Origin: Odontesthes bonariensis
Taxonomy: Eukaryota > Chordata > Actinopteri > Atheriniformes > Atherinopsidae
Direction: 5' to 3'
Assembly (NCBI RefSeq): GCF_027942865.1
Contig: NC_134522.1
Coordinates: 35,281,149-35,345,148 of the forward strand
Length of the DNA stretch: 64,000 nucleotides
The notes below the pieces were generated by a model. It did not search any database. It was not told where the DNA came from and saw only the letters and a list, made by a program, of their open reading frames with translations. The position numbers and the translations under genes were made by a program. Each line of letters starts with the position of its first letter. Positions within the stretch are counted from its first letter, which is position 1. Of the stretch, positions 1 to 12,344 are shown one piece after another.

Positions 1-958
1 CACGTGCAGGTGAACAAAAAATGGCCGATCTGCCAGTTGATCGTTTGACACCTGACCTCCCTCCATTCTCACATGTTGGAGTGGATTACTTTGGACCAAT
101 AGAGGTGAGAAGAGGGCGTGGCATGGCGAAGCGTTACATTTACTTGCCTGACTACCAGAGCAGTTCATTTTGAAGTAGCACACTCGATGGATACAGACTC
201 CTGCGTGAATGCGTTCAGACGCTTCATATCCAGAAGAGGCCAAGTCAAAGAATTAAGGTCAGATAATGGAACTAATTTAATCTCGACTGAAAAGGAGCTA
301 CGTGATGCACTGAAACATTGGAACATGGATCAAATTGAGCACAGCCTTACGCAGAAAGGTGTCAAGTGGACATTCAATCCTCCAGCCGGTGCTCACCATG
401 GAGGCATCTGGGAGCGCATAATAAGAATGGTGAAAAAGGTTTTATCCTACATCACAAACCAGCAGTTTTTGGATGATGAAGGTCTAGTCACAGTGATGTG
501 CGAGGTTGAATCCATCTTAAACAGCCGTCCTTTGACAACCGTTTCCAATGACCCAATGACTTGGAACCATTGACGCCCAATCACCTACTGCAACTTAAGG
601 TCCAACCTGTGCTTCCACCAGGAACATTTAAACAGGAAGACCTGTATGCCAGAAGGCGGTGGCGACAGATACAGTATATCGCAGATCTTTTCTGGACACG
701 GTGGATACAGGAATATGTTCCACTCATGCAAGAACGATCCAAATGGTCCCGCATCAGGCCCAACTTCTGTGTGGGAGACATCGTAGTGATCGCTGATCCT
801 ACAGCACCGCGAGGCTCATGGGTGATGGGAAGAGTCATCGAAGCCATAGCTGATTCCAAGGGCCTTGTTCGGTCTGTGAAATTGCATACTAAAACCAACC
901 AGCTCCTAAGGCCCATCAGCAAGATCTACCTGTTGGTTAAGGCCAACAACCAACATTG
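1..958 (+). pseudogene. BEL/Pao LTR retrotransposon, pol 3' end (integrase), frameshifted
   Basis: This is the C-terminal part of a BEL/Pao polyprotein; the element's 5' side lies outside the window. Integrase landmarks appear in order but in three frames. The first catalytic Asp is in VDYFGPIEV (about nt 82-108). A shift near 115-120 leads to a frame containing [15 protein letters not shown], the second Asp in SDNGTN and the Glu in GGIWERIIR. A second shift near 560-575 leads to the C-terminal domain typical of BEL integrases (EPLTPNHLL, then a WSRIRPNFCVGDIV module), ending with a stop at 957-959. The open segment at 118 begins with GTG rather than ATG, so it is not a separate gene. An integrase would insert element cDNA into host DNA; this copy cannot make one. 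The family call is confident and the exact shift points are approximate. Confidence 0.9.
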
Positions 959-1023
959 AACAAAGACTCATGACATGCGCACGTGCATCCATTTGCACCG
1001 CATTCATACACTGATTCTTGCAC

Positions 1024-1256
1024 ACCATCCATCCATCCATTATCTTCCGCTGGTCCGGGGATCGGGTCGCGGGGGCAGCAGCTTGAGCAAAGAGACCCAG
1101 ACGTCCCTGTCCCCGGCCACTTCCTCCAGCTCTTCTGGGGGTACTCCGAGGCGTTCCCAGGCCAGCCGAGAAACATAGTCTCTCCAACGTGTCCTGGGTC
1201 TTCCCCGGGGCCTCTTCCCAGTGGGACGGGCCCGGAACACCTCACCGGGGAGAGGC
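1024..1256 (-). pseudogene. RTE-like LINE 3' end (ORF2 C-terminus plus ATCC-type tail)
   Basis: The - strand encodes a typical fish LINE ORF2 C-terminus, with RPRGRPRTRWRDYVSRLAW, then PPEELEEVAGDRDVW and LLPPRPDPR. The + strand begins with the ATCC repeats that form the 3' terminus of these elements. It sits between the BEL integrase end and the putative BEL LTR, so it inserted into the BEL element. Related shorter tails occur at 4827-4932, 32268-32374 and 42593-42660. Assignment to the RTE group is from memory of similar fish elements. Confidence 0.75.
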
Positions 1257-1437
1257 AATATCATAGTCTATGAACTTCTACTGAGACTTGATTATTGCTA
1301 GTTGAAATTCTTGCACACATTATAGTATAATTGAAACAGTTAGAATTTAGAAATTGAGTTTATTGGTAATTGGCCCCATTGTAAATATGTTGTTACAGCA
1401 CACGTGGTAGCTATAAGGGGCCGGATATGTTGGAGCC

Positions 1438-2019
1438 AATTTGGTCTCCTTATTTAATATTCTTAGTTTGGTTAAGATTTGCTGGCCTTGGGCCATTGAC
1501 TTTTATTTTGACACAGCCTTTGGTCACCTGACCAGGTAAAGATGGCTGCCTCTCACTTGGTAGTCAGTCTCAGTTAGACAAAGATAAAGACAATGGAAAG
1601 TTGTAGTGATATAGTTTTTTACCGCTCTAACCACTCTAACCACTTTAAGCTTGAACATTTGAACTTGGAAAACATAAACTTTAGTTTACTTATTGGAATC
1701 CTTTATGTTGAGCCTTTATACTTGGATCATTTAGCTTTACTTTGGATAACAAACAATTTGGATTCCTTCACTGTGTGCCACTTGCTTGTCTGCCTGCCAT
1801 TGCTCCCTTCTCCTTGCCTATCTGCCTGCCTGCCATTGCCCATCACCGCTTGCTTGCCTGCCATTGCCTGCCATTGCCTGCCATTGCCTCTCTCCCTCTG
1901 CCTGCCTGCTACTTACCTGCTTTCCTCCATCTTGAACATCTTCATCCATCTTGACCAAGGTATGAACAAAAGCTGTACACAGTGTTTTAAGATAAGCGCG
2001 TGACAACAACTATACAACA
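1438..2019 (+). repeat. Candidate 3' LTR of the BEL/Pao element
   Basis: A purine-rich stretch (AAGGGGCCGGATA, about 1425-1437) precedes TGTTGGAGCC, a good match to a polypurine tract followed by an LTR start. The 3' boundary is uncertain; CAACA at about 2015-2019 is one choice and 2008 another. Inside are short 11-bp repeats of the type CTGCCATTGCC (about 1790-1885). The 5' LTR is outside the window, so the call cannot be confirmed by comparison. Confidence 0.45.
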
Positions 2020-3707
2020 CCTACCCTTTGAAGTTTGAACTGAATCGAAACTGACACTCACAAAGCATATTCATTAGTCTGATCTAAGTTTAAAAAAAAA
2101 AAAAAGAAAAATTCTAATTTCCCTAAATTCCTAAATTGTAACGAGTGAACATCCACTGAGGTTCATAAAAATGAATTGAATTGAATCTATTTTTCTCCAA
2201 ACTTTTGAAAAGATATTTTTTCTGATAGAAACAAGTTCAACTTTTTTCTATTCAACGATGTCTTCAGATTGATGTGAGAAGCTGGGCATGTTCTGTGTCC
2301 CTTGCTGTTAAATTTACCAGCACTGTGCTATGAAGAAAGCAAATGGACTATTTATCCAGCACGTCTCCCGTCTGCTCGACCACTCATCACTTTTACTCAA
2401 GCCGTGACATGCACACGCATGATTTGTTCTGGGGACGCCAGGAATTGAACCACAACCTTCCAATGACTGTGCCGTCTCCTTGGTAACATTTAAATGTTGG
2501 AGATTGGAGATCAGAGCAGAGATGGAAAAAGAAGCTACATTAATATACGTTCTTTAAGATTGGACAGTAAACCAGATCTGGAGTTTGGTCTGCTGAGTCC
2601 AAATCTGAAATGTTTGGTCTAACCTTGGTGAGATGCAGAAGTGTTCTTCTTCCCCTGAGGCTTTGTCTGGCAGAGCATTTTGTTGGTGAGACTATTGGAG
2701 ATTTATTCATGCCTCAGTCTGCAGTGCGATGCCAGCAGCAGCTTTCAGCAGAACACAGCTCTGCATGGCTGCACCTGAGCATTAGGAGCCTCATTAAAAA
2801 CGGGATTTACTTTAACTTGCTCTGAAGTCTTGTTCTTGACTGAACTCGCATTATACTTTAAGTAAAAAAATATATATAGTTGGGTTCACCTTGGTACATA
2901 GCAGGGCTTCTGGAACCATTCTCCACAAAGAGAGGCTGGACTTCATTTTCAAATGTCAAAGTTTATACCTTTGCTGAGTCATTGGGAAGAGAACTGGGAT
3001 GCGTCCAACCTGGGAATTCTTTGTCCTGCTGTGGGACCTGAATCCTCATGGGCAACAACAGTAGAACCCGGAGGGGCATGGTTGGGAGGAACTGTTGGTC
3101 CATTCTCAGTGCTTTATCAATGCAGGCCTGTTCAAAGCAGCTTCAGATAGCAGCACTCCCAGTGTTCCAGGCCGATGAATAGAAGCTGAGCTGTCACCCA
3201 TCTGGTGGGATCTTCAACTCCCGTCTCCGACAGAGCTTCTCCGATGTCCCACCAGAGGCCGGGGATACCGAGCCCAAACTGGAACAATATGAAATCCAAA
3301 CCGATGACACACAGCCCCACACATGAGCTCCACCTATCAGGCTTTTTCCATGATCATGGAGGCTTTACTGAATCCTAACAAGCAGTGTTTACCTGATGAA
3401 CGTGAAATGAGCGCAGGTCTCTCTCACAATACTGAATGACCTGAATTCCAGTGGTGAACCCTGAATGGTGCCTGCACACACCCCACAGGCGTGGTAGAAG
3501 CTGCAGGCCTTACCTGCAGTATGAAGAACGAACGCAGCTGTTAGGACAGTCAGACGGGAAGTTACAGATGGGTAGAGCTATGCAGTGACATCCTCACAGC
3601 AGACAGGCAGGCAGAGCCTGACAAAACGTAGCATTCTGAAACTAAAGACGCTTTCAGATGAGAGGTACAGAAGAGTTGGTGAGGCCTGCCAGCTGAATCT
3701 GAAGGAT
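2020..3707. other. No gene recognised
   Basis: There is no convincing coding region here. A short GAATTGAATTGAATC stretch near 2175 resembles the tail of an L2-type LINE. The open frames present are short, without recognisable motifs. Confidence 0.5.
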
Positions 3708-3724
3708 GGAATGGATGCCTTTCT
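3708..3724. repeat. Left target-site duplication of the L1
   Basis: GGAATGGATGCCTTTCT is repeated exactly at 10595-10611. The two copies bracket the L1 poly(T) start and its 5' end, so they are a 17-bp target-site duplication from target-primed reverse transcription. Confidence 0.93.
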
Positions 3725-4103
3725 TTTTTTTTTTTCTTTTTTTTTTTTTTAAATGTGTTATTGATTTTCCTTTATCAACAAAAACAAACACAAAACTCCA
3801 TACACAACACTCAAACAACACACAATGACTCAGTTACACACAATCAGTATCCATATCGGTAAAGACAGTAAAATAAAAGAAGTACATAAATGGGACAATA
3901 AAAGAAAAGAAGAATGGGTGCACAACAATGTGTCCCATTATTATGCCCTTCCAGAGAATCCCTGTAAAAGAATGGAAGATACATTGGGATCCAAGTAATT
4001 CAAATACGGTTTCCAAACCTCATAAAATTGGTTGGAGTTTGAGTGTGATACGCAAGTCAAGTATTCCAGAGGCACCAACTCAAACAGCACTTTATGCCAT
4101 CCC

Positions 4104-5180
4104 TTAAAGGGGGACTAGGTAGCATTTTCACCTAAAATTATAGCCTTCAGGAGTTTAACAAAGGTTAAACAAGTCAATAGTAAGCGAATGAAGCCTGTCT
4201 CGCTCCCAACAGGGGTCTGTATGCTGAAAATCCCATATGTAACTTCGGCAGGAGCGACCCGCTTCTGAAGTGTCGTGATGCGCGAGAAGAGTCGTTTGTG
4301 TTTACGGCACTTAGCTAGGTACTGTATGCTAGCTGTAGTTGTAGCTATGTGTTCGCTTGCGTTGAAGAGCCAACACCAAGCGTTTCCTATTCTGCCTTTC
4401 ACAGACTGAATATGAAACGTTCGATGTTGGCACTTCCCATCTTTGTGAAATTTCTCCAAGCGTGATCTTGTTCATCTACCATAGTGATCTGCGTTTTAGA
4501 TCGTGAAGAGACAGGTGATGACGGTGCTCTAATTCCTCCTGAGTTCGAGACGTAGCCTAGCTTCAGAAATACACGGACTGACCTGATTATAATAAGAATA
4601 GCGTTTTGATCCGAACAAGAATTGTTATCTACAAATGAAAATTGATTAATTTGTGACTGTAATCGGAATAGTGTAGAGCTAGTCTGCGTTTATTGCGGCG
4701 TGTATGTTGGTAGTGCCTGCGCGCATCTGTCTAAGATGTAACTTTTGTAAGTGTCTGCTAATACAAAGGAATCACTCCACGAATACACCATGATGAGGGA
4801 AGAATCCCATTCAAGATCAGCAACAGTCCATCCATACATCCATTATCTGCCGCTTGTCCGGGGATCGGGTCGCGGGGACACCAGCCTGAGCAGAGAAACC
4901 CAGACGAGCTGTCCCCGGCCACTTCCTCCAGCAACAGTATTATAGCATATTATCTTGAGTTCTCTCTTCAGAAAATCTCTGATTATAGTATCTTACGTGG
5001 GCAGTCTACACTTGTGAATCAGATGACCTAACTGCACTGACTAAATAACACAACGGCAGCATTCGCCACGATGGTTAGTTAGTGGGTGTGTACAGGTGGG
5101 CATTTTTACGACAGTGTAGAATTTCAGTTTGACCAATAGAGATCGCTATACTGCCGCTAAACTACCTTGTATCCCTTTAA
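4104..5180. mobile_element. TTAA-flanked non-autonomous DNA transposon, copy 1
   Basis: TTAA at 4104-4107 and 5177-5180 flanks a 1069-bp element. The ends are imperfect inverted repeats: AGGGGGACTAGGTAGC on the left and AGGGATACAAGGTAG read inward from the right. A nearly identical copy in the opposite orientation lies at 32029-33105. There is no transposase ORF. TTAA duplication points to piggyBac- or Kolobok-type mobilisation; which one cannot be decided by eye. It lies in the 3' UTR of the L1. Confidence 0.85.
4827..4932 (-). repeat. LINE 3' tail captured inside the TTAA element
   Basis: The sequence runs from ATCC-type repeats through GGGGATCGGGTCGCGGGG to CACTTCCTCCAG, matching the LINE tail at 1024-1150. 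The other copy of the host element has the same insertion at the same place (32268-32374), so it was present before the element last moved. Confidence 0.75.
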
Positions 5181-5278
5181 CATTTGGTGGTTTATTGCTA
5201 ATCCACTGCAATAAAATATTCTTCCTCGCTGCAAATGTAAGAATACAAAATAATCTTTGATTTATTAACCTTACACCT

Positions 5279-8200
5279 TTAGCAGGAAGGCCTAATATAT
5301 AGACAGTGGGTTAATCCCAGTATCTTCTCAATTTCGGTTAAAACATTAGACCAATATTTCTGCAGCTTATGGCATGACCAAAGACAATAAGTTAGAGTGC
5401 CAATTTCTGTTTCACATTTAAGACACATTGGAGACAAACTAGGGTTGAACTTGTGTCTGCGATTAAGGGATATATGCATCCTATGCAAAATCTTAATCTG
5501 TATTGATTTGACACGGTTACAAACTGAAATTAATTTAGCATAGGTCCATATACTTTCCAAATCAGCACCATTGATTGTGACAGACAGTTCTCTCTCCCAC
5601 TTTTCTCTGAGTTCTTGTAAAGCCGTGAATGGAGCAGCGGGCATAGCTCCATAAAGTAGCCTAATAGACATCTTCCTAACTGCTCCAAAGAACATTTTCT
5701 CCAGTGGAGATATATCAGGCTTATCCATTAAGGTCGTGTTGTGTACTATATAATGCCTTATCTGTAAATAACGATAAAAATCATGCCTGGGGATTTTGTA
5801 TTTCTCAACGATCTGTTCAAATGACATTAATGTATTATCAGAAAATAAATCTTTTAACATGAAAATACCACAATTGCCCCACTGTCTAAAGCCAGCATCA
5901 AGTAGTCCAGGCTGGAAATCAGGATTATTCAGAATAGGAGTAAAAGCTGACGTCAGTTTTGACCTCCCCTCAAGTCTACACAATAATCGCCATGCCTTAA
6001 TCGTATTGAGTGTGACAGGATAATCACAACACAGTTTTATAGTTTTAAAATTCTTAATAAACAGCATGTCTTTTAATGGAAATTTTGAAAGGGAGGATTC
6101 AATATCTAGCCAGACAGAAGTCGTCTTATTTAAGATCCAATCATAAATGTATCGTAAATGAGCGCACAGCTGGTACCTTCTAAAATCAGGTAAATCTAAC
6201 CCTCCCTCAGGGCTTGGTAACTGCAGAGTAGCCAGTTTTAGCTTTGGTTTGCGCTTGCTCCATATGAAAGAGCTGAGCCAACCATTTAGTTTTTTCACAA
6301 CCTTATTTAAAAATAGTATTGAAATCATTTGAATAGGGTAAAGTAATCTAGGCAATATGTTCATTTTAATCAAAGCTATACGTCCTAGCCACGATATCGG
6401 CAAAGAATTCCAACGCTCCAAGTCTTGCTTCACTTTCTCAAATAAGGGAACAAAGTTGACCTTATACATTTGCCCAAATGCAGAGGTTATGTGTACATCT
6501 AAATAAATAAAGCCTGTCGGGGACCATTTAAAGGGGAAGGAGGGCAATGTCTTAGGTATTGAATCTAGACTTCCTAGCGGCATGGCCTCTGATTTTGTCA
6601 AATTGATTTTGTATCCAGAAAACTTGCTAAATAAGTCAATAACATTAAGTAACGCGGGCACTGAAGTCCCTGGATCTGAAACGAAAATTAAAACATCGTC
6701 CGCATAAAGACTTATTTTATGATGGACTCTGTCTATTTGCAAGCCTTGTATAGTAGGCGCTGCCCTAATCGCTTCTGCCAATGGTTCAATAACCATGGCG
6801 AATAAAAGTGGGGATAGAGGACATCCCTGCCTGGTTCCTCTATGTACAGGAAAATTGTGTGATCTGAACCCATTAGCGAGAATGGCTGCTTGAGGTTCAT
6901 TATACAGGACCTTGACCCATTTTATAAAATTATCCCCTACACCAAAGTTATTTAGACAGTAAAACAAGTATGTCCATTCGACTCGGTCAAAGGCCTTCTC
7001 TGCATCCAAAGAGAGTACCAAACCATCAATTTGCCGATGCTGAAAAACCTGAAGGACATTGAGCAGCCGCCCAACATTATTATTTGAATTTCGTCCCTTT
7101 ATGAAACCAGTTTGGTCCTCCTTTATAATTTTAGGTAAAAGACCTTCAAGGCGTGTAGCCAGGATTTTTGCCAAAATTTTTCGATCTACATTAAGAAGGG
7201 ATATGGGCCTATAAGAGGCACAGGATTCTGGACATTTCCCCTTTTTCAAAATGAGTGATATATTTGCTTCTCTTAAAGTCTGGGGCAACTCATTATTTGA
7301 GAATGCATTATTAAACATACTAACTAAAGGTTCCATTAATAGGCCAGAGAATTCTTTGTAAAACTCACAACTGAACCCATCAGGCCCAGGAGCTTTCCCA
7401 TTCTGTAGAGTTTTTATAGCATTAACCACCTCTTGTCCTGAAATGGTAGAATGATTTAAATGTGTCATTTATAAGCCTGTTATCATATACACGGTTGCCT
7501 TGGGCATCACAAAGGGCTGCAATAATCTGTGACTCTGCTCTCTTTTTTGTAAGGTATGCCAAATACTTCCCAGGTTTATCCCCATGTTCATAAAGTTTTT
7601 GTCTAGCATATCTAATCTTGGCTTCCTCATCTTGTGTTAGCAAATTTTCTAAAGTAGTTCTAACTGCAAAAATTTCTTTCAAATTGATGGGAGATGGAGA
7701 CTCGATATAGGTACTTTCTTTAGCCTTAAGATCAGCCATTAACAAATTTTGCTTTTCTCTTTTTTTCCTCTTTTTACTGGCTGAGAAGGAAATAATTAAC
7801 CCTCTAGCGTAAGCTTTAGCAGTTTCCCATAGAATGGCAGGACTATCTGCAGATTGGGTATTGATGGAAAGAAAGTATCTGAATTCAGCGGCAAAGTAAG
7901 TAGTAAAAGCATGATCTTTCAAGATCGATGTGTTCAATCTCCAGTATTTCACTCCACTGTTTATACCTTTACGGGAAAGATCTAGAAGCACCTCGGCATG
8001 GTCAGAGATCAAAATACTGCCAATAGCGCAGGATAAAACTGTGTGCAGGGAAAGCCCTGACAAAAAGAAGTAGTCAATTCTACTGTGACAACCATGAGGT
8101 GCAGAAAAAAAAGTGTAAGCTTTATCTGTCATGTGGGTTGTTCTCCAGACGTCAACAAATCCAAGATCCTCACATATAGAATAAAGTGCTTTAGCTTGTG

Positions 8201-8700
8201 AAGAGAGGTATAGCTTTAGAAAGTAGTCTATCAATAAGAGGATTTGGTATGCAGTTAAAATCTCCACCCACAATAGCAATATCTGACTGAATCTGGGAGA
8301 AGTCTAGGAGCACTTTAGTTATAAAGTCAGCAGGATGTGCAGGTGGGTAGTACACATTCAATATAGAAATAATTGTACCTTGTAAAACTCCCTTGACAAT
8401 AACATATCAACCATTTTTATCTTTGACACAGTCCAATATTGAAAACTGCAAATTTCTTCTCATTAAAATTGCCACTCCTCTACTTCTTGAGGTGGACGAA
8501 GAAAAAAACACTTGATTAAAACCTTCCCGCTGTAATTTGAGGTGTTCTTCATCACTCAGGTGTGTTTCTTGTAAGAGGGCAATGTCAATTTGTCCCCTTT
8601 TCAAAAAAGCTAGTACTTTTCTTCTCTTAACAGGATTATGAACTCCTTTAATATTCCATGTACACAGGCGCAGCTTGTCACTTACAATATTACCTAATAC
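5279..8700 (-). pseudogene. L1 ORF2 (endonuclease and reverse transcriptase), broken
   Basis: ORF2 nicks target DNA and reverse-transcribes the L1 RNA. The endonuclease starts near 8690 with TWNIKG and LQETHL (segment ending near 8407). A shift near 8200-8280 separates GGDFNC from the next segment (7422-8279), and another near 7440-7470 joins the reverse transcriptase segment (5279-7468, 729 residues). In the latter, NYRPIS-like SYRPISLLN is at about residue 86, SLDAEKAFD at 153-161, RGTRQGCPLSP at 210-220 and YADD at 255-258. A C-terminal Cys motif (CLKC then CLWSC) is present, although the usual His is replaced. The catalytic RT residues remain, but no continuous ORF exists. No clear ATG is seen at the 5' end of the frame. 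Confidence 0.92.
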
Positions 8701-8873
8701 GACCCTTTATACAGAAAAAGTACAGGAAACATGCAACTAAGAGCATATGAGATCACTTGTGCGTTCACTGAGTCAAGAAAAACAACAAACATTAAATAAA
8801 AAAAAAGAACAAGAACTGCTGTGCAGAACAACACAGCAGGAACGGAAACGTTCAAGGGGGTTGTCCCTGCCAC

Positions 8874-9266
8874 TTAAAGCTGCCGTCGGCAACTTTTGTT
8901 TAGTCATATTAACTTGAACTGTCATGGGATTCTGGAAGTAGAATATTAAATAGGCTGTTTAGGAAAAATCCCGAATTCTGTAGCTCCCTCTAAAGCCTGT
9001 AATCGTGCTCGCAAAAATCGAGCGCTCCCGGCTGTTTTTAACCAATCACGTTAGGTTTATTATTGATCTATTATCTGAGCAGAACAGTCACCAACCACGT
9101 CTTCCATGCTGAGCGTGAGTCTGCCCCCAGCTTGTGTGCGCGCACACTGGTGTGAACTCACGTGCACAACCTCATCCACAGAGGGGGAGGGACCTGAAAG
9201 TTGTATCAGTTCGAATTTTCCGACTTTAGACTCGGAATTTTGAAAACCTGCCGACGGCAGCTTTAA
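8874..9266. mobile_element. TTAA-flanked MITE with 17-bp inverted repeats
   Basis: TTAA at 8874-8877 and 9263-9266 bracket a 385-bp element. Its ends are AAGCTGCCGTCGGCA in both inward directions, followed by AACTTTTG on the left and GGTTTTC on the right. It has no coding capacity and lies between ORF1 and ORF2 of the L1. It is a different family from the elements at 4104 and 27706, although it shares the TTAAAG start. Confidence 0.88.
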
Positions 9267-9571
9267 GCTGCAGGGATTACAAACCTTCCTCCGCAGCAAG
9301 ACTAGAAAACTTGCCATCCAATTCTCATTCAAAGCAGTGTCAGTGTTAAACTACACTACACCACACTCGGCAGTGATAATCTTAATTCACAAAAAATAAA
9401 CCATCCAAGCACACTCACAGTGGCTATCATTTGCTGCCCAATAAAATAAAAAGTGCATACATAAATCGAACAGGGGGTATCCACACCCCGTGTTGTTATT
9501 GTAACATGTCTCAGTCAGATCAGTGTGTCAGCGATCCGAGTCCGCTTTGTATATTGTCAATCTGACATACC

Positions 9572-10483
9572 TTAGCGTCCTCCTTCTAGTGACTGAGCCA
9601 GCAAAACGGCGTCCTTCGGAGAGTCAAACCGTCTCTGCTTTTCATCCACTGTCACCCTTAAAATAGCCGGATAGAGCAAAGCATAATCCATGTTCAATTT
9701 CTTCAATCGGGATTTAGCGTCGTCAAATGCCTTACGTCTCCGAACCACTTCAGCCGAGTAATCGTTGAAGAATGAAACTTTGGGCTCTCCGGGTGCGGAG
9801 CCGTCCCGGTCACGTCCGCGAGATCCAAGTCAACGCGCAGCATCCATCACCCGCTGTTTGTCTCGGAAGTTGTGGAGTTTTAGTATCAGTGGTCTTGGAC
9901 GTTGATTTGGACTGGGTTTCGGTGCCGAGGATCTGTGAGCCCGGTCAAGCTTCAGTCGACCGTCTTTTGTTGTTATTTGGAGATATTCGGGGATCCATTT
10001 CTCTAAGAACTTTACCGGGTCAGATCCTTCAGTATCCTCAGGCAATCCAACCATACGGACATTGCATCTGCGGCCTCGGTTGTCAAGATCATCGATATGC
10101 ACCTGCATGTCGCGCACTTGTTTTTCAAGAGCCGTTATCTTAGCCTCTGAGGAAGTAGCCGTAGTTTCAACTTCAGTGATTCGCTCTTCAGCTTCTGCAA
10201 CACGCGTGGCAATTGCTTGCAACTGCGAGGTCTGCTCTCTAATAGCCTCTAAAACCGTGGCAACCTTGGTGTCGATGACTTTAGTGAGGTTGTCAGTTAT
10301 CTTATCCAAAGCTTGGATAAGACCTGGCTCCGTAGCTCCTGAGTTAGCATCAGTTAGCTCACATTCATCTTCAGGGCCCGAGGGAGAGCTGGTTTTTGCC
10401 GTTTTTTTCTTTGTTTTCTTCATACTGTCTGAAGTTTGCAGAAAATAAGTATCCAGGCTCATGATAGGATACCTCCTGATCAA
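9572..10483 (-). pseudogene. L1 ORF1 (RNA-binding chaperone), one frameshift
   Basis: L1 ORF1p coats the element RNA. The frame starts at an ATG at 10483 (a second ATG lies seven codons in). A basic N-terminus (MKKTKKKTAK) is followed by a heptad-rich coiled coil (about residues 60-130) and an RRM-like part with NVRMVGLPEDTEG. The frame closes at 9830. The expected C-terminal domain continues in another frame from about 9790 to a TAA at 9572-9574 (motifs RRRKAFDDAK, YALLYPAILRV, FDSPKDA). A single shift near 9800-9830 therefore breaks an otherwise full ORF of about 300 codons. Confidence 0.9.
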
Positions 10484-10594
10484 AATGTCGTTTTCTTATC
10501 GGACAGTCATAGATAATTCACACATAACCTGGTAAATGCCACTGGAGCAGTTCTATTGTGGTGCTCACTCTACGCCGCCATCTTGCGCTCCCCC

Positions 10595-10611
10595 GGAATG
10601 GATGCCTTTCT
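10595..10611. repeat. Right target-site duplication of the L1
   Basis: This is an exact 17-bp copy of 3708-3724, immediately beyond the L1 5' end. Confidence 0.93.
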
Positions 10612-11099
10612 ACAGCACAAAGTCTGAGGAGTTGAGTTAAACCTTTGTTTTGGCCTTGATGCAGACAGCTGCATATTGGCCAGTTCCATCATCTGTGTCC
10701 TGCACTGTCCCCAAGTATAACTGAACCTGCTGCCCTGCTCCCAACCACAGCTGCTGCTCTGTTTCCAACTGTATGACATGCTGTTTTTTTTCTTTTTTCT
10801 TACGAGCTGCTGAAGATACCTTCTGTTAATGGTGCCAGTGGTGGCTGGATAAAACAGGCTAAAGGCAGAGATTTGGTGCATACAACCAGGTGTTTATTTA
10901 CCCACAACCACCAAATAGAATCATGGCACACATGGACACCAAGTAGCCCCAGGTCACAGCAGCAGCCACTGGCATTAACTCGCAGCCTTTTATAGACTGC
11001 CACCAATTCATGGACATTAACATACAGCTCGTCTGCTGGGATTATGACTGATGATGAATATTCATTATTTTCAGCTCATTTCAGTAACTTAATGTGACT
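10612..11099. other. No gene recognised
   Basis: No coding or repeat family could be identified. A short pyrimidine run lies near 10780-10800. Confidence 0.4.
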
Positions 11100-11797
11100 G
11101 TAGCAGACACCCTCTTTACCTTTAAGACCAGGCTTAAAACTTTCCTTTTTGATAAAGCTTGTAGTTAGGGATGGCTCAGGTGGTCCTGAAACATCCCATA
11201 GTTAAGCTGCTATAGGCCCAGCCTGCTGGGGGGCCTCATCTGTCACACCTTTCCTCACTTTACTCTCTTTATGTATATCTGACATTATTGTGGTCATTAA
11301 CTCGTGTTTCCCTGTTCCAACAGATATCCTTTGAATGGTGTTACAGTGTTTGTTGTCCCCCCCTTTCTGTCTTCTCAAACCCCAGCTGGTGGAGGCGGAT
11401 GGCCACCCTTCCTGGTTCTGGTTCTGATGGCCACCCTTCCTGGTTCTGGTTCTGATGGCCACCCTTCCTGGTTCTGGTTCTGATGGCCACCCTTCCTGAG
11501 TCTGGTTCTGCCAGAGGTTTCTTCCTGTTAAAAGGGAGTCGTTTCTCTCCACAGTCGCCTCTGGCACGCTCAGGACGGGAGATTGCACTGAAGACAAGTT
11601 TCAGTGCAATCTGCTGGTTTCCTTAGCTATTTCTTTTTTAATTGGCTCTGTATGAATTGGACTAATTTTGAATTCAATTATTTGGATTTATTTGGATTAT
11701 GATTACAATGAATTGGACTGTACTATTGAAGTGCCTTGAGGTGACATTTGTTGTGATTTGGCACTATATAAATGAGAGTGAATTGAACTGATCCCCT
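11100..11797 (+). pseudogene. L2-type LINE 3' end
   Basis: The + strand reads DTLFTFKTRLKTFLFDKA near 11108, the usual end of an L2-type ORF2 in fish. It is followed by the 3' UTR and a terminal GGCACTATATAAATGAGAG with GAATTGAA repeats at about 11760-11790. Only the 3' end is present, as expected for a 5'-truncated copy. Confidence 0.75.
11398..11509. repeat. 28-bp tandem repeat, four copies
   Basis: Four head-to-tail copies of a 28-bp unit start at 11398, 11426, 11454 and 11482 with GATGGCCACCCTTCCTG. The first three are identical and the last differs at one or two sites. It lies inside the L2 3' UTR. The open frame on the - strand across it is a by-product of the repeat. Confidence 0.9.
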
Positions 11798-12340
11798 CCA
11801 CACAGACTGTGGTGTACAGGCTGTGTGTTCATCTCCTGCAGATAAAGCAGGAGCTGCTGGTCCTCCTCTGTAGTCTTGATGCGATGTGTGAGCCCATGAG
11901 CCTTTTGGCTGCTGCTTTATAATCCCACCATTTCTCTTGACCTCTGCAGGGTCGTTTACTCTGACCTTCCAGAGCTGATCACCTGTTACGTTTTAATTCA
12001 GCAGCTTTTGTTCTGTTCCTGACCACAGAGGTGAGATCACCTAATAAAAGGGATTTCCTTTTTCTCTGCTTCTCTGATGAGCGTCTGTTTTATATTCAGT
12101 AAAACTCTTCTTCTTCTTTACTGTTGCTCTCATGATCATGTCTATTTAAACAAACAATCTCTCACTATGCAAATGACAAGTAAGGGGAGTGTCTGCATCC
12201 ATTCATGGTGAAGAGGGAGTGGAAATCAGCTTTGTGTGCACTTGTATAGTTTCACCAAGACTGAGTTTTCTAAAAGAGTCGTGTGGACACAGCTTTATAA
12301 ATGTGGGGAAATGAAAGTGTATGGGCAAGGCAAGTTTATC
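11798..12340. other. No gene recognised
   Basis: Single-copy-looking sequence without recognisable coding or repeat features. Confidence 0.4.
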
Positions 12341-12344
12341 TGTA

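Larger units (their letters stand above)
3725..10594 (-). mobile_element. Full-length L1-clade LINE
   Basis: The element is bracketed by a perfect 17-bp duplication. Its 3' end is the poly(A), seen as poly(T) at about 3724-3750 on +. Its 5' end on the - strand starts GGGGGAGCGCAAGATGGCGG, the typical start of a fish L1. ORF1 lies at 9572-10483 and ORF2 at about 5279-8700. Two TTAA-flanked transposons (4104-5180 in the 3' UTR, 8874-9266 between the ORFs) were added later; without them it is about 5.4 kb. Both ORFs carry frameshifts or stops, so this copy is dead, although its boundaries are intact. Confidence 0.95.

Noticed and set aside
4115..4459. 114-codon ORF on -
   Set aside because: It lies in the TTAA element; the second copy has this stretch disrupted and no family motif is seen.
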